Positions 45,115 through 57,623 of a stretch of DNA of 64,000 bases are shown one piece after another. This stretch comes from Taxawa tesnikishii (nom. ined.) (taxonomy: Eukaryota > Ascomycota > Dothideomycetes > Dothideales). Location: NCBI GenBank assembly GCA_030247885.1, contig JAPDRO010000001.1, forward strand, positions 2,604,001 through 2,668,000, read 5' to 3'. The number at the start of each line of letters is the position of its first letter. Position 1 is the stretch's first letter. The notes below the pieces were generated by a model that did not search any database, had not been told where the DNA came from, and saw only the letters and a program-made list of their open reading frames with translations. The translations under genes and the position numbers were made by a program.

Positions 45115-45599
45115 GCATTGGGAAACGTGATGGCGGTGGTGATCTTGAAGGCTTCTTCTTAGCGGGGCGTTTCAAATTTCGATGGGAAATGGACCAAGGG
45201 AATTGGGTTGCCCGGATGTATAAAGGGCAGTGTGAAGTTGATCGGTTGCGATTATCTACTTGCTCCATTACGAGCGGAGTATGTATTACTACCACGGTTT
45301 CGGTCTTCCACGGACGAACGGAAAAGGCTCTTCTGGTAGTCTCAGTAGAGAAAATGCGTAGATGTACATCGTTGTTGACGAGTTGGTTCTATTATGTTGA
45401 AATGAAGCTCGGCTTGATGTTGAGATGAGCCTTCCGTCTCTTCCACCTACCATCCATCCTTCCTCGATCTCGATTGCAACGGTCTGAGAGCACATGTAAA
45501 CACCAACAACTGCGCTGTCCATGTAACCGCACCACTAGTTCCTGTCACTTTGTACTGTGACATCGATGTCTCGGTGATGCAACTCACGACGAAGCTGTC
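45115..45599. other. Intergenic
   Basis: 485 bp between SYF1 and the PCI-like gene on the same strand. No gene, RNA or repeat recognised. Confidence 0.45.
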
Positions 45600-46664
45600 A
45601 TGCAACGCAACACAGACCCCAACCTCAGCCTGATATCTTCCCAAATGATGGCCACCAACAACCGACCGAGTGCCCGGCGAGGTCCCTCGGGAGCCTGGGG
45701 CCGACTACGAAACAATCCAGTCGATGCATTGGAAGCCTATGGGCTGCCCTCCAAGGGCGAGACCAGGTGCCTCCTGCCTCCTCCTTCTCCACCAGCGCCT
45801 CGCAGTCATGAAGCAGCGTAGCTAACACGGAGGGTTGTGGGGAAAAGACTACACGACCTCAAGGCGCAGGAGAGCTACTACAAGAAAATCGTGGACCGGT
45901 ACATGAAGTTCTGCGCCGCGTCCGGCAGCGGGCAGAAACTCGAGGAGGCGTTTGCTGCACTCTCTATATCGCAGCAGCAGCAGCAGCCCAGCACGTCCCT
46001 CGCGAAGACCTCGCCCGCGGCACTGGATGTTGTCGCGACCACCCCGGACCGGACGGCGGCGACAGCGGCGCAGAACCAGGAGCTGTCGCTCCTCCTCATG
46101 GCGATGCGCAAGCTGCGCGAAGCGATCGTAGGATCGCACCGACGCGACACCTTCGCGGCACGGGCGTACATGTTCATCATCCATGCCTCCGTCCTCCCGC
46201 GGCAGTGGGAATCCTACCACCCGGCGCTGCTGTATCTGCTCCAGACCATCCACCCACGCACGCCTCTGTCTCCACCGGAACTGCAGGAGTTCGTCAGCTA
46301 CCTGATCCTCGATCTCGCGTGTCGGCAGAACCGGCTCAATGATGCCTTCGCTGTCAAGCACAGGTACAGGAACCGCGATCGCAGGGTCGAGATTGTGCTC
46401 AAGGCGTTGGCGCACGATGATTGGGTGCGGTTTTGGAGAATGAGAGGGAAGGTGGATGGGTATCAGAGGGTGCTGATGGGGTGGATGGAGGAGGCCATGA
46501 GGGTGCATGCGTTGAAGTGTGTGGGCAGGAGCTACATGATGGCGGACAAGGCGTACGTGGAGAGAACGGCGGACGCGAGATGGGAAGATCTGGTCAAGAG
46601 CGGTGTGGGGTGGGAGCTGGAGAGCAACGGGACTGTGACTATTCGGCGACCAAAGGCGAAATGA
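45600..46664 (+). CDS. SAC3/PCI-like protein (CSN8/PSMD8/eIF3K-type fold)
   Basis: Exons 45600-45766 and 45848-46664 (81-nt intron with GCTAAC branch) join in phase to 327 residues. After a basic, disordered N-terminus (SARRGPSGAWGRLRNNP) come RLHDLKAQESYYKKIVDRYM and a Gln/Ser/Thr linker with QQQQQ. The globular part is helical: RAYMFIIHASVLPRQWESYH, LILDLACRQNRLNDAFAVKH, VEIVLKALAHDDWVRFWRMR, then AMRVHALKCVGRSYMMADKA ending in a winged-helix-like strand WELESNGTVTIRRP. This pattern matches PCI-family small subunits, but I cannot say which complex it belongs to (SAC3-related mRNA export, proteasome lid or COP9). The start is the first ATG; an MMATNN Met 15 codons on is possible. Intact. Confidence 0.68.
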
Positions 46665-46788
46665 AAGGAGGGGCATGTTGGTCTGTCTTCACGGCACGGG
46701 AGCGGCAGGCTGGTATGAACATGGGGCCCATGACAACGGACGCAGAGCTTGCCTGAAACGATCCAAAGAATTCACCTGCATCCGTCTT

Positions 46789-47517
46789 TTACTTTGTATA
46801 GGTAATCACACGTGTCTCGTCAAGCGCGATGCCGGTTACATACCACAACCCGATCGCACTCTTCACGATGTCCAAGTCTACACGCTTCAGAGCCGTAAAA
46901 CCGCTGAAGTCCGCATATTCCATGGACGCGGATAGAGTCGATGGCAACAGTCCGCCCGTTCCACCGTCGGGACGAAGCCGGTTCTTGGGCGTGAACTTCA
47001 TGTACACAGGTCCAACCCTCGACCCATCCACCTTGACTCCCGTAAAGCTCAACGTGCACTCCACAGGCACGTTGACGTCGCCCATGATGTCCAGCTTGGA
47101 CATGGCGTAACATGCAAAGTTCGCGGCCAGGAAGTCGAAGCTGGATGTCGTGCTGTTTTCGGAAGGGATGGCAATCATGGTCTGGCCGACCAATTCGTCT
47201 TCGTTTTCGTTCAGACTGGAATCGGAGTGGATCTGGAGAGTCGATTCGGATCCCACGGACGTGAGGAGATGGGACCAGGCTGGGCCTCTGTAGGGGATTT
47301 CAATGAGACCGAATAGAGATGGCGGAGCCGGTGAGTTGGTAGCTGGCCAGGCTCGTTGGTGTGTTCTTCCTCGGAAATGTCCGGTTGTTTCGTTTGTGTG
47401 AGCGTGTACGTCTGCGCCGAGTACTGTGCTTTGTTCCCTGAAAGAGACTGTGACTGGGTTTCGGAGCGCTCGAATCACAGTCGCGAGCAAGGCTACAAGT
47501 AAGAGGAAGAGGAGCAT
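46789..47517 (-). CDS. Secreted protein of unknown function (242 aa)
   Basis: A single exon from the ATG at 47517 to a stop at 46789. The N-terminus MLLFLLLVALLATVIRALRN is a signal peptide or anchor. The mature part looks like a beta-rich extracellular domain: IPYRGPAWSHLLTSVGSE, then SSFDFLAANFACYAMSKLDI, VECTLSFTGVKVDG and FSGFTALKRVDLDIVKSAIG, with only two or three Cys and one N-glycosylation site (NST). I do not recognise the family; proteins of this size and layout are common in fungal secretomes. The frame is intact, and it converges with the PCI-like gene (124 bp apart). Confidence 0.72.
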   Translation of the reverse strand: MLLFLLLVALLATVIRALRNPVTVSFREQSTVLGADVHAHTNETTGHFRGRTHQRAWPATNSPAPPSLFGLIEIPYRGPAWSHLLTSVGSESTLQIHSDSSLNENEDELVGQTMIAIPSENSTTSSFDFLAANFACYAMSKLDIMGDVNVPVECTLSFTGVKVDGSRVGPVYMKFTPKNRLRPDGGTGGLLPSTLSASMEYADFSGFTALKRVDLDIVKSAIGLWYVTGIALDETRVITYTK

Positions 47518-48287
47518 GGCAACTTGAATGTAGCTAGCTGGTATATAGATTGCAGGATCAAGATACGTGATCGATGCTAAAGCTAAAGCTGAAGCTCAAC
47601 GGAGAGGGAGAGGGAGAGGGTATGAGGAGTATGAATATGTGTAGATATTGGAGAAGCTGCAAATGAAGATAAGAGATCCGTTACTTCTTTGTATCTGTTG
47701 AGGCACGCGGCGGGGTACGCAATCATACTTGCTGCTGAGACAGACGTGCTGCCGATATAACAACCCTGGTCCTCCGATGCTAATTTCGGATCATGTCTAC
47801 ATGGGTTGTACATCAACAGGGATAATATGTATTTGGAACCAGGGTAGACGTGTAGGGTTATGCATGTGGCTTGCCTGATCTTGTGGAGTGCATGAACCTC
47901 TCCACTCTGATCGCACTGTTCTCAGCCTTTGCGCAGAGTGTCTAGATTGGTGTGGTATGTATAGCGGTTTGCGCGTAAGTATGCTGGCGCTGTCGATCCA
48001 CCTGTACGCTTTGGTAGGACATAACTGCAAAGCAAAAGCGATCAGCAGGGTTACGCGTTTCTCCTGATAAGCTGAGACCTAGGACAGGTCTAGGCATGCG
48101 CCCGCTACTGCATTCGTCGAACTCAAAGTTCCCATTATGTATTCACTGCTGCAGGTCGTTGCGAGCCCCTACTCCCACCACGGACCGTGCCGCTGATAAG
48201 ATCTATGAACGAGCAGAACCGGGCTATCAGTACAACCGAAACTCTACCGGTTGCTAGGCAAGTTGTTTATCCATTTACCGCCATCAC
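47518..48287. other. Intergenic between divergent genes
   Basis: 770 bp. Tandem AAGCT(A/G)A units near 47577-47597 and GAGAGG repeats near 47600-47620 precede the secreted-protein gene. No gene recognised. Confidence 0.45.
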
Positions 48288-50640
48288 ATGGATCAAGTGC
48301 CAACTGTACAGATACCCTTGCAGTACACCTGTACAAGCAACGTACCGCTAACCACAAACATGGATCCGCCTCAGAAGCCCACGACATCTCTATTTGATGT
48401 TTACCTCCGTCTGCGACCCTCGTTTGCGCCCAATGCCGAACGATTCCTCGACGTTGAAGCATCCGACGAACGCGCACCTACTCACATCACCATCCGACCA
48501 CCATCAACAGACCACCGCAAGCGTGCAGTCGAAAAGTTTGCTTTCACGCAGGTCTTTGAAGAAGATGCAGCCCAGCTGGACCTCTTCAAGGGCACTGGGA
48601 TGGTTTCTGTCATCGAAGGTGTACTAGGACAGCCCGGCAGAGAAGGAAGAGATGGATTGCTCGCTACGTTAGGTGTCACTGGATCTGGAAAGGTAGGAGA
48701 GGAGTCAAGGGGAAAAGGTTCACCTGGCTAAAGGCGCGCAGAGTCATACCATACTAGGGTCAAAAGCGCAGCGTGGACTTACCCAACTGTCTCTGGATAC
48801 GCTCTACCAGAGCATCGGCCCGCAAATGGCCGGTATGGTGCAGAACGAGTCGGTTTTTCCGTCGTTGTGCCAGGCCGATGTGTCAGAAGCACAATTGTTC
48901 ACTGCACAGGCGTTCTTAGACAGCGTGTACGGCGAACCCGACCGAACCACATCAAGGACATCAAGGGCAGCAACACCCATGATGGTAGGCGCATTTCCTA
49001 TATCAGAAGAAAAAGAAACCAAGGCGCCTACTCCTGTATTTTCCACGTCCCTGTACCCTTCTCTTTCTCGTCACAAGAAAAACCGCCGAGCGCCATCATC
49101 ACCACAATTTCCTTCAAAAGAGAGCTTGTCTCCAACAAAAAAGTTTTCGATTTCTCAATCTTCACGAGAAGTAAAGCTAAGGTTCAACCTGTGATTCAAA
49201 AGGATATATCTTTCATGTCTGCCACCGCAAACCCTAAACGTTATATACCTCGCCTGTCGAACCTGCCTCAGTTCCCGACCGTGGAGGGTCTCGACCTGCA
49301 AGCCGACCCGAACACTGAGTACGCTGTGGTGATCAGCATGTACGAAGTCTACAACGACCGCATCTTTGACCTGTTGACTGCCTCTGCTACCAAGGGCGCG
49401 GCGGCCAAGCGGCGGACGCTGCTGTTCAAGAGCACCGAACAGTCACCGGACAAGAAGGTCGTAGCGGGGTTGAAGAAGGTGGTTTGCAGCAACTTGGACG
49501 AGGCGCTTCTCGTGCTCGAGACCGGATTGACGGAGCGCAGAGTGGCTGGCACCGGAAGCAACGCGGTCAGCTCCCGTAGCCACGGCTTCTTCTGCATGGA
49601 GGTCAAGAAGAGGTATAGAGGTGCAGTGATCGGGCCGTGGACGAGCAGCACCTTGACCATTGTCGACCTTGCCGGTACGCTTCGCTCCTCCTGAGTTGCC
49701 CGCCCCACATGGACCATACTGATGAAACTGCTGTGTAGGATCCGAAAGAGCCAGGACAGCGAAGACGGCAGGCGCGACACTCGCCGAGGCCGGCAAGATC
49801 AACGAGTCACTCATGTACTTAGGGCAATGCATGCAGATGCAATCCGATAACGCCGACCTATCCAGACCGCAAAACGTAGTCCCATTCCGGCAATGCAAGC
49901 TCACCGAACTTCTCTTCTCCAATTCCTTCCCTAGTGGAGGACACCATCAGGTGCGAAAGCCACCACAGAAGGCCATCATGGTCGTGACCGCCGACCCGCT
50001 CGGAGACTTCAACGCCACCAGCCAGATCCTGCGGTACTCTGCGCTCGCCAAGGAAGTCACAGTTCCTCGAATCCCGTCGGTCACGAGCACCATTGTCGCA
50101 AACACGACTACTTCGAGATCGGCAAACAGTGCGAACGGGAGGGCAACACCGAGCGGGACGCAAGAGGAGCTCGAGAACGCGCTGGCGGAGCTCGCGGCCC
50201 TGAAGGAGCAGATGGAGGTCACGCAGCTGCAACTCGAGGAAGAAATTTACCGCCGACGACAGGCCGAAGCCAGCTGGAAGGCCGCCGAGGAGCGCATCGA
50301 GCAAGTCGAGGTCGAGATCCGAGAGGAGGTGTATGCGGAGATGGAATCCCAGCTCCTCTCAGAGCAGCGCAGGTGGCGCGCTGCGCGTGACGAGGAGGCC
50401 GACCGCAATGATGAACACCTCGACCGCAAACTCGAGATCTTGACCCGCGGTATCGAGGTCCATGAGGATCCCGAGCCGGGCGCGGAAGAGAGAGTGCTGG
50501 AGCTCGAGGGTGAGAACGAAAGGTTGAGGGCCCGGTTGGAGATGTTGGAAAGAGAGAAGGGTCTCAGGAGTCCGAGCAAGAAGATGCGTGTGCTCAAGAC
50601 GCGGAAGTGGGATGGGTTGGATGTTGAGAACAGTCCTTGA
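48288..50640 (+). CDS. Kinesin motor protein, probably kinesin-6-like
   Basis: Exons 48288-48692, 48742-49674 and 49739-50640; 746 residues with one base restored. The motor opens SLFDVYLRLRPSF. The P-loop GVTGSGKSHTILG is formed across the first junction. The pre-switch EYAVVISMYEVYNDRIFDLL is followed by switch I NAVSSRSHGFFCMEVKK, switch II IVDLAGSERARTAKTAG (across the second junction), KINESLMYLGQCM and VPFRQCKLTELLF. A long insert between P-loop and switch I (about 150 residues, Ser/Pro-rich) is a mark of kinesin-6. A coiled coil (EELENALAELAALKEQMEVT onward) and a basic tail complete it. A net -1 change lies between about 49070 and 49200, an A-rich stretch. An alternative start is the Met at 48360. 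Confidence 0.87.
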
Positions 50641-53600
50641 GTCATCCGCATGGGGGGGGGGGGGGGCTGTAAGACGTGTGTATAGTGTGGCGCATCGGGA
50701 AGGCGTTTCGGGAGGGGCTGTCGACGGTTGATGTAATGAGCGCCTGCGGGTGTTTCGTATTTCCTTTGCTATCAGCATTTGCGGACTCAAGAGATTTCAG
50801 CCCGCTTTTATACTCCACGAGAACCTAAGCCTGGCAGTGAAGGCGCAATGAATGGGTTTGACGTTCGCAGTGCCTCATTGTTCTCTCGTCTTCTAAGTTT
50901 GTTTGAGGTGTTGACTTGGGATGAGTTCCTCAACTCTATTCAAAGGAGGGGTTCGAGCTGTAGCGGGCTAAATCTGTCATGGAGGAAGAGACTGCTTCCT
51001 CTCGGAGTGCCAACACTCCAAAGGTAGAAGTGGAAGATGTCTAAAGCCCCCGATGACTTCTCAAACCCCTTCGTGAGTGTGGAATGGATTATACTCTTGT
51101 TCTGGTTGGCTGAGGCCACTGATGTTGCTTGCCAGAGGGCATCATACGATGTCTGGCCCTCTGAACCTGACGATCGCGTTGAGTTGGATACCGTCGTCTG
51201 CCGAACGCTTGTGTACATCAAAAGTGTATTGGAGACGAGGGTATGAGATGATGCCAGCCACTTCTCTTCTCCTGTATAGGAAACAGAACCCATCTTCCAA
51301 TCTTCCACATGGGAAAACAAAGAGTAGTGCCTGGCGATCATGATGTGTTTGGTCTCACGTCAAAGGATGGAATGCTTATATCCGAGTCCTGTAAGACGTA
51401 AGTGGCAACAGCAGGGATGCAAGAAAGTACGAAACAGCACAGAATAGGAGACGACCAGAAGTTGTTGTTCTTTCCCCGTATAAGAAGTTGGTGTAACCTA
51501 CGCTTCTGGCAAGCAGAGTACGGTGCCTGACGATCATGACACGCGTAGTTTTGCATGAGACAACAACGTCAGCCGTAAGAGTATCGAACGTAAGCGGCTA
51601 TAGGAGGAATGCAAAACCACGCCAAAGGGTATAGAGTAGAGGCCGATCAACAGATTTTGGACATCGTGGATACTTGCAGGTTCTCGTCGTGGTTCGTGCA
51701 GACAGCGTTAGTTTACGAAGCCCAAACTGGCGACCACAAGACCTGAGCACGTCATTGTCCTACACGACGGTTCCAGGCCTGGTTTGAGTAGGAGTCTCAA
51801 TCTGAGGGGCGAGTTGATCCCGGCCACTCATTGCCCTAATGGAAAGATCTGACAGTTCGGAGAGGTCCCTTGCGTTCACAGCCAACCCACGATCGGAAAC
51901 TTGCAAGCCTTACCCAGTTACTCAAAAGAGATGGCTCGCATGATGCACGGAGCCGAGTGCGTGATCACTAAAACCGTGCAATCATTGTGTGAAGGTGATT
52001 GGCATTAATGCGGAGCTGGGTGTCTGTAAAGCAGGCAGCCGCGTCGTGCAACGAACCAGTACGGGAAAATGGCTCAACCTGGCCTGATCTGTCACTCATG
52101 GTACGCAATTGTTTGCCAGGAAAGTGCTCCATGTCCTTGCCTGAGGGTGTCAAAAGACTGCATGGAGCCGAAATCAGCGGAGACCGGTATCAGTTTCATG
52201 CTGAGGACTAAACGCAAGACGTAGCCAATGAATAGGGCGCCTTGGTAGAGCTCGTTGCGAGAGCTGTGGTGGACTCGTCGGCAAGGGCGATATTGACATG
52301 TCGTCCAGCGAGCGCAGTGCTGTCGTACTTGGAAGGATTTGTGCTTTGGGTATGAGTGCAGCACGCAGAGAGCGCGCCCAGCGGCATCAGCCATCTAGCG
52401 GGTACGCAGTCGACGAATAGGAACATCTGGCTCCCGCCAACACGGAGACGGTAACCAATCCGCGTTTCGGATTCTTAGGAGGCTGCAGTCGCTGCATGGT
52501 GGTGGAAGCACCGAGATGGCACATGTCACCTGCGCTGCGCGATTCGGCACTACGATAGGCCCAGGCGAAGTAGCCTTGACCCGCTCGTCCACTCACATCT
52601 CAGAATGCGATAGCATCGGGCCAAGGGCTTCACAGCCGGTGAAAAAGGCAGACAACGAAGCACACGACGAGCTGGAACCTGGCAAGGCGACGGCGACGGC
52701 GACGGCGGATACGAACTCAACGGAAACAGACTCTCTTGCGTGACAGGCCACCGTTGGATCTCGGCGCGAGGGGAACGGCCCCTGGTCGGCTGCGGCTCAA
52801 TGAACCGATCATCTCTCCAGAAATCCCGCCTGCTCCCCGAGATTGGAATTCGCAAGCGTTCCGTCCCAGCGTAGACGTGGGCGACATGGATCTTTACATG
52901 GATGTTTAGTTACCGACGTTTTGGGAGGGGGCGATTGTTGCTTGCTGCCGCTCGCCGCGTCTATGTATGCATGTATGTATGTATTTATGTATGTACGTAC
53001 GAGAGGTGCAGGAGCGGAGCGGACACCTTTGCCTTCCAAGCTCTTCATGTTTCTGCGCTGGCGGCCTCGCTCCAGTCTAATCTGCATGCAGTTACGCCCG
53101 GATTCAGCTGGCTGCAGCGGTGTGATGTGATGCTATTCGTGCGGAGACGACGGGGGCGACGCAAAGCAATGCAGGTAGCGCCACTAACTCAAGAGTCGCA
53201 TAATCACTTCTTCTGTAGTGGCAGCGGGGCGTATGCATGAACCATGCTGTGAGCTGCCGGCTACCCAAGCAACAACACGATATTGTTGGTATGCGCGGAA
53301 TCACAAGTGGTAGGTTGAGTGAGACCACACTAATGGCTCAGATGGGCGGTTGTACACGTTCTTTGTCACATAGTACAGGTTCCAGGCTTACGAGAGGAAC
53401 GAAAGGCCTCGCATCAGCTTCGAATGTTGCACGGCATTGAATTCAACCGTGTCCCCGGGTCTGCAATGCCTGTATAAGGGGCAAGGGCTGCACTTGGTTG
53501 ACTGGTCAGAGAGAGGAGCAGCAGTAACTACTAGTAGCTTCCAGCTCTCCTCAGTACTTGCTCGATGCTGCTCGCTGCCTCGAGTGCATATCTAACTGCA

Positions 53601-54338
53601 TATTCGACGAACGATAGCCACCCGAGACTGCGTCGGCCCGCTGGTGCATGGGCGGAGTAGGGCATCAAGAACGTTTGGCCTCTCGCTGTGGTTGGGCCGC
53701 CCCTTTTCCATTTTCCAGCATTCGCTGCCCAGCAAGCGAGGATTCCACGCCCAGTGCGCACCACTCCCTTGGACAACAGGCAAAACAGCGAATTGCCTGG
53801 GTCAAAGCAGATAAAGGAGCCCGCACAGAGCCAATCTGTTCGCGGTGCGCACGAGCGACAGAGTCTTATTGTCAGCCACATCGCAAGTCTAGCTTGATTA
53901 CTCCAGGCGCACAGGCTCACGGCGAGCCAGCCTGCATATTAACCTCGCTTCTCCTTCGGCCCAGCCTTTCTTCTACTCGCTTCCAGCGCCTTTTGGCATT
54001 CGACACACTACCCAACCCAGCAACAACCACACTACCACGCGATATCACGGGATCTCTACTCAGGATCTCGTACTTTGGTTTCTCATACGAAACCGTCAAA
54101 CATACCAAATGTCATCTGCAAACACTGTCCAAGGTCGTGCGTCTTCGTCCTCGGTCCCTCCACCACCACCGCACCGCGAACCCTACGAACCGCGTTGAAA
54201 ATCACTTGAAGAAAGACCAAACATTTCTCGATCCGGAACACTTTTCACCATTTCTCAATAATACTAGAGAGGCGTCTGTGGACGCCTGCATCGGGCCCCG
54301 ATGTTCCAAACCCAATATCCCATTCCCCTCCTCACTAC
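50641..54338. other. Largest gene-free stretch; scattered simple repeats
   Basis: 3.7 kb. A G15 run lies at 50652-50666, (GGCGAC)n near 52685-52708 and a TATG-type tetranucleotide run at about 52963-53000. Around 51330-51560 two segments share AGTACGGTGCCTGACGATCATGA-like wording (compare about 51327-51345 with 51517-51540), a possible diverged duplication. None of the open frames, up to 130 codons, shows protein motifs, biased codon use or usable splice sites. The last 230 bp are the C/T-rich leader of the gp1-like gene. Confidence 0.4.
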
Positions 54339-55541
54339 ATGCCCTTTGACTACCGGACACCACCTTTATCACCTTCACCTGGAGCAACCCATGGATACTA
54401 TTCTCCCCGGTTCTCCGTGCATTCAGCAACGCCTTCTCCTCGGGCCTCACCAAAGGGACATTCTCGCCGGGCAACCCAGGATTCGACATTCACGTACTCG
54501 ACCCCTCGAGGCTCGTCATACTTCCACCACGCATACACGACACCAGGCCACATTCCTTCTGCGCATACATCATCTCAGCGCAAACCCGACTATGTAAGTG
54601 GCTCTGATCGTATCCGAAGCAAAGCTCGAAGCTTCGGGGTACCGGCATATGGCGAAGGCGAAAGACAAAGTCGACACCACTCAAGCAGCACGTACTACAC
54701 CTCGCGCTCGCGCTACATCTACGATGACGATGTCTATGTCAGCGATGAGGAGTACCTGCCAGCGTACGAGCAGTATCGTCGATACACGCCGCCGCCGCCA
54801 TACTCGCGTCATCAGAGCTACCGGGACGCTGAAGCTGATTACTATGCGTACTACGATCAGATCCCTCTCTACACTCCAGCAGACGAGCCTTCAGCACACA
54901 GATCACGAGCACGCCGCTCCTCGCACGCCACCAAGCCACACCCTCCACCAAGGCCGCGCACAAGCACATCCAAGCCACCACCGAAGGCGACAGAAGAGGA
55001 CGCGCGTCGCGCAGGCATACCGGCAGGTTACTCATACAAGAACTGGGATCCGACAGAAGAGCCCATCCTGCTGTTGGGTAGTGTCTTCGACGCCAATTCA
55101 TTAGGCAAATGGATCTATGACTGGACGGTTGCCTTCCATGGGCCGGCGACGCCGATGTCCGAGATTGCGGGCGACCTGTGGCTGCTCTTGATCCAACTAG
55201 CGGGCAAAGTAAAGCGGGCAGAGGAGATCATGCCACGGATCCGCACACAGGAGAATCGCGAACTGATCGACGATTTCCTCGAATCCGGCGAGCGGCTGTG
55301 GGATCGCTTCAACAAGCTGCTGAAGCTGTGCGAGGGCTACATGTGGAAGGCGGCCAAGAAGGAAAGCGGCAATGCGAAGAACGTCACCATGGGCAAGAAC
55401 TCTGGAGGCGAGTTCGTCGACTCTATCTTCGGACGCGACCGCGAGCTCGAACGCACTGAGAAGCTCATGACCGGCATCAGGCTCTGGAGTATGCGTTTCG
55501 ACGCCAACTGCGAGGATGTTCTGTGCAATCCGACCGCTTAA
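54339..55541 (+). CDS. Gp1-like protein with conserved C-terminal helical domain (400 aa)
   Basis: A single open exon from the ATG at 54339. The first 230 residues are low-complexity: Ser/Pro/Tyr/Arg-rich (SPRFSVHSATPSPRASPKG), with Tyr-rich and PPPPYSRH segments and Arg/Pro-rich stretches. The last 165 residues are ordered: GYSYKNWDPTEEPILLLGSV, then GKWIYDWTVAFHGPATPMSE, AGDLWLLLIQLAGKVKRAEE and RLWDRFNKLLKLCEGYMWKA. Relatives in other ascomycetes are often labelled vegetative cell wall protein gp1 because of the Pro-rich part, but there is no signal peptide here, so a cytoplasmic role is more likely. An in-frame GTAAGT at 54595 could act as a donor of an optional intron. Confidence 0.78.
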   Translation: MPFDYRTPPLSPSPGATHGYYSPRFSVHSATPSPRASPKGHSRRATQDSTFTYSTPRGSSYFHHAYTTPGHIPSAHTSSQRKPDYVSGSDRIRSKARSFGVPAYGEGERQSRHHSSSTYYTSRSRYIYDDDVYVSDEEYLPAYEQYRRYTPPPPYSRHQSYRDAEADYYAYYDQIPLYTPADEPSAHRSRARRSSHATKPHPPPRPRTSTSKPPPKATEEDARRAGIPAGYSYKNWDPTEEPILLLGSVFDANSLGKWIYDWTVAFHGPATPMSEIAGDLWLLLIQLAGKVKRAEEIMPRIRTQENRELIDDFLESGERLWDRFNKLLKLCEGYMWKAAKKESGNAKNVTMGKNSGGEFVDSIFGRDRELERTEKLMTGIRLWSMRFDANCEDVLCNPTA

Positions 55542-57623
55542 CGACAGACCGTTGGAGTTCATTGTGACTCATTTTTCCAACCGAGGAGGAGTTTGCTTGT
55601 TACACACCATTTATCCGTTATGGGAGTCACAGCTGCTTTACTGCACTATACCACTTAAGCGTTGCTTCAACTATCTGGGGGCGCACTCAAGGCTGTACTA
55701 CTACAACATTGTTGGCTCTTGCATGGGATCTTGGTCTTGATCATCATCGGTTTCGCGTTTGCATTGACACTCGGGGCGGGAAAAAGTCTATTGACCTACG
55801 GGTCTTTTCGCTGTTGTTTACTGCTCATTTCTGTTCTTGCTGTTCTGATTCGCCGTTAATGCTGCTGCCTGCTGTTGCGTTGTTTTATCAGATACCATTC
55901 ATGCTAGCCTATTGATCTACTAGAGCAAATTTACTGGCTCGCGCCAGAAACAACGATACCTCTTCCATTCCAACCAACCATCCCAATCTTTCCACCACCT
56001 TCCATCACACCTTGCCACCCTTCCATTACACTCCATTGCATCTACCTGTCCTTGTGATGCAACCCGTTCGCCTTGTCCGTCGCCGTCTTTTCACGGCCGC
56101 AGATGAAAAGGAACCTCGCTACGTCTTTTCGAACGAATGAAGTCGAGTGTGTGAAGTCGAACTAGCATAGCCGCGCTGTCCGCCCGCCCGCCCATCACAT
56201 CATCCACCATCCATCACATCAGCACGATCCCTGCTCACACGTTCTCTGTTGCCCGCCCCCACCACACCCACTTCCAACCTTCCATCCATTCGGCTTCAAC
56301 AAGGCGCTTGCTACTCCTTTTGCGCAACGAATCACAGTTGCCCACGCCTCTGTGGAACAGCGACATGGAAGGTGAGGCAACACGCGCCCGGGCACTGCTT
56401 CCTTAAATTCTACGATTGGTGCAAACGAGGGCTGAGCAAGCTGTCGTTCTTCCTTCAGCCCTGTGATTATTCCCTGTTTTGCGCATCGCAGACCGCGCCT
56501 CTGGGTGGCCGCAGAGGGGGCCTGATGGGGGTAGGAGGGGGCCCGCGGTGGTTTGTCTTATCCCACTCGTTCATGCATGCATTGCGCGCTACGCAGCTTG
56601 CGTCCACGTCCATGGTATTGCTCTCTGCTGGGCAGCGATCAACATCATCGGGCCTCGGTGGTCCAAGAAAACGTAAGCACGGGTAAGACGATCACCTGCA
56701 TCTATCTCTCTGTTCTTGGAAAAATCTCGTATCGTCTGGCATCCATTTCATCTCATGTGCGTTTTGGAGTTTTCGTTGTACGATTTTTCTTCTTGCATAG
56801 CGAACTTTCACACGGGAGCTTAGGGCCCGGCTGTTCAAGCCTTTGGGAGTTTGTGCCAACCGCAAGAAAGGCAAATGGGGACAGCAGAGCTTTTGTTCAT
56901 GACACCGCATCCAACGGAGACGGGGTGAGTACGGCTATTGATTTGTGGAATTGACGTTTGTCAAGGAGACTGTGACCATATCATACTTTTGGGAACTAGC
57001 CTTTTCGGTCGATCGACAGCTCAGTAGAGAGGACTCGTGAAAGGCAACGGCATAGTCCGAATGCGTTGGCAAACATGGGATTAGAGCGTTAAGGGCGAGG
57101 AAACGAGGATCTCGGCTAGTTGCCAGATAGATATGAACCGCGAGCTAACAATCAGTAAGCCAGACCTTGTCAGGAAAGATGAGAAACAGTCTAAAGACGT
57201 TTGGTCTGTGTACAGATCTGTTCATTCTGTGGTCTGACTGCCCAGGCACAGGTCAAGAGTAGAGAGGGTAGAGTACTGCCATCGGTGGGCGAGTATACTA
57301 TGGGGCCCTGCTCCTCAAGAAGCGACCAAAGCGGAATGTGTGCCTTCTGTTCGTGATACATGATCAGAAGGTCGAGTGTGTCTTTTGTTAGGGAGGCCGG
57401 GTCATCAGACAATGGCTTGTAGAGACGACGTAGGGGACTATATGTGCTGGACTAAGAAGATGAGTTGGGCAACATTACCACCAATCAGAGAGCGTTTAAT
57501 CCGCTTTCCCGCCTTCGGAAAACAATTGCCGATTCCTCGCCCTATCAATCGTAACGGGGTCCTTTGGCCTCTATTCCCTAACAAGTTGGACTTTTCCCAC
57601 CGCCTTCAGGATGGCTTTCTGTC
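55542..57623. other. Intergenic, with one orphan open segment
   Basis: 2.1 kb. C/A-rich blocks (CCGCCCGCCCGCCC at 56180-56193) and pyrimidine stretches occur. On the minus strand, 57191-57458 is open directly after an acceptor-like CTTCTTAG and encodes protein-like sequence (LRRLYKPLSDDPASLTKDTL, then DLLIMYHEQKAHIPLWSLLE) to a stop. No start exon was found, so it is either a missed last exon or a gene remnant. Confidence 0.35.

Noticed and set aside
45849-46676. 275-codon antisense frame over the PCI-like gene
   Set aside because: Mirror of a high-GC coding exon; its composition (His/Arg/Pro-rich) is typical of antisense shadow frames.
52960-53000. TATG repeat as a telomere-like or origin element
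   Set aside because: It is a short imperfect tetranucleotide microsatellite with no further structure around it.
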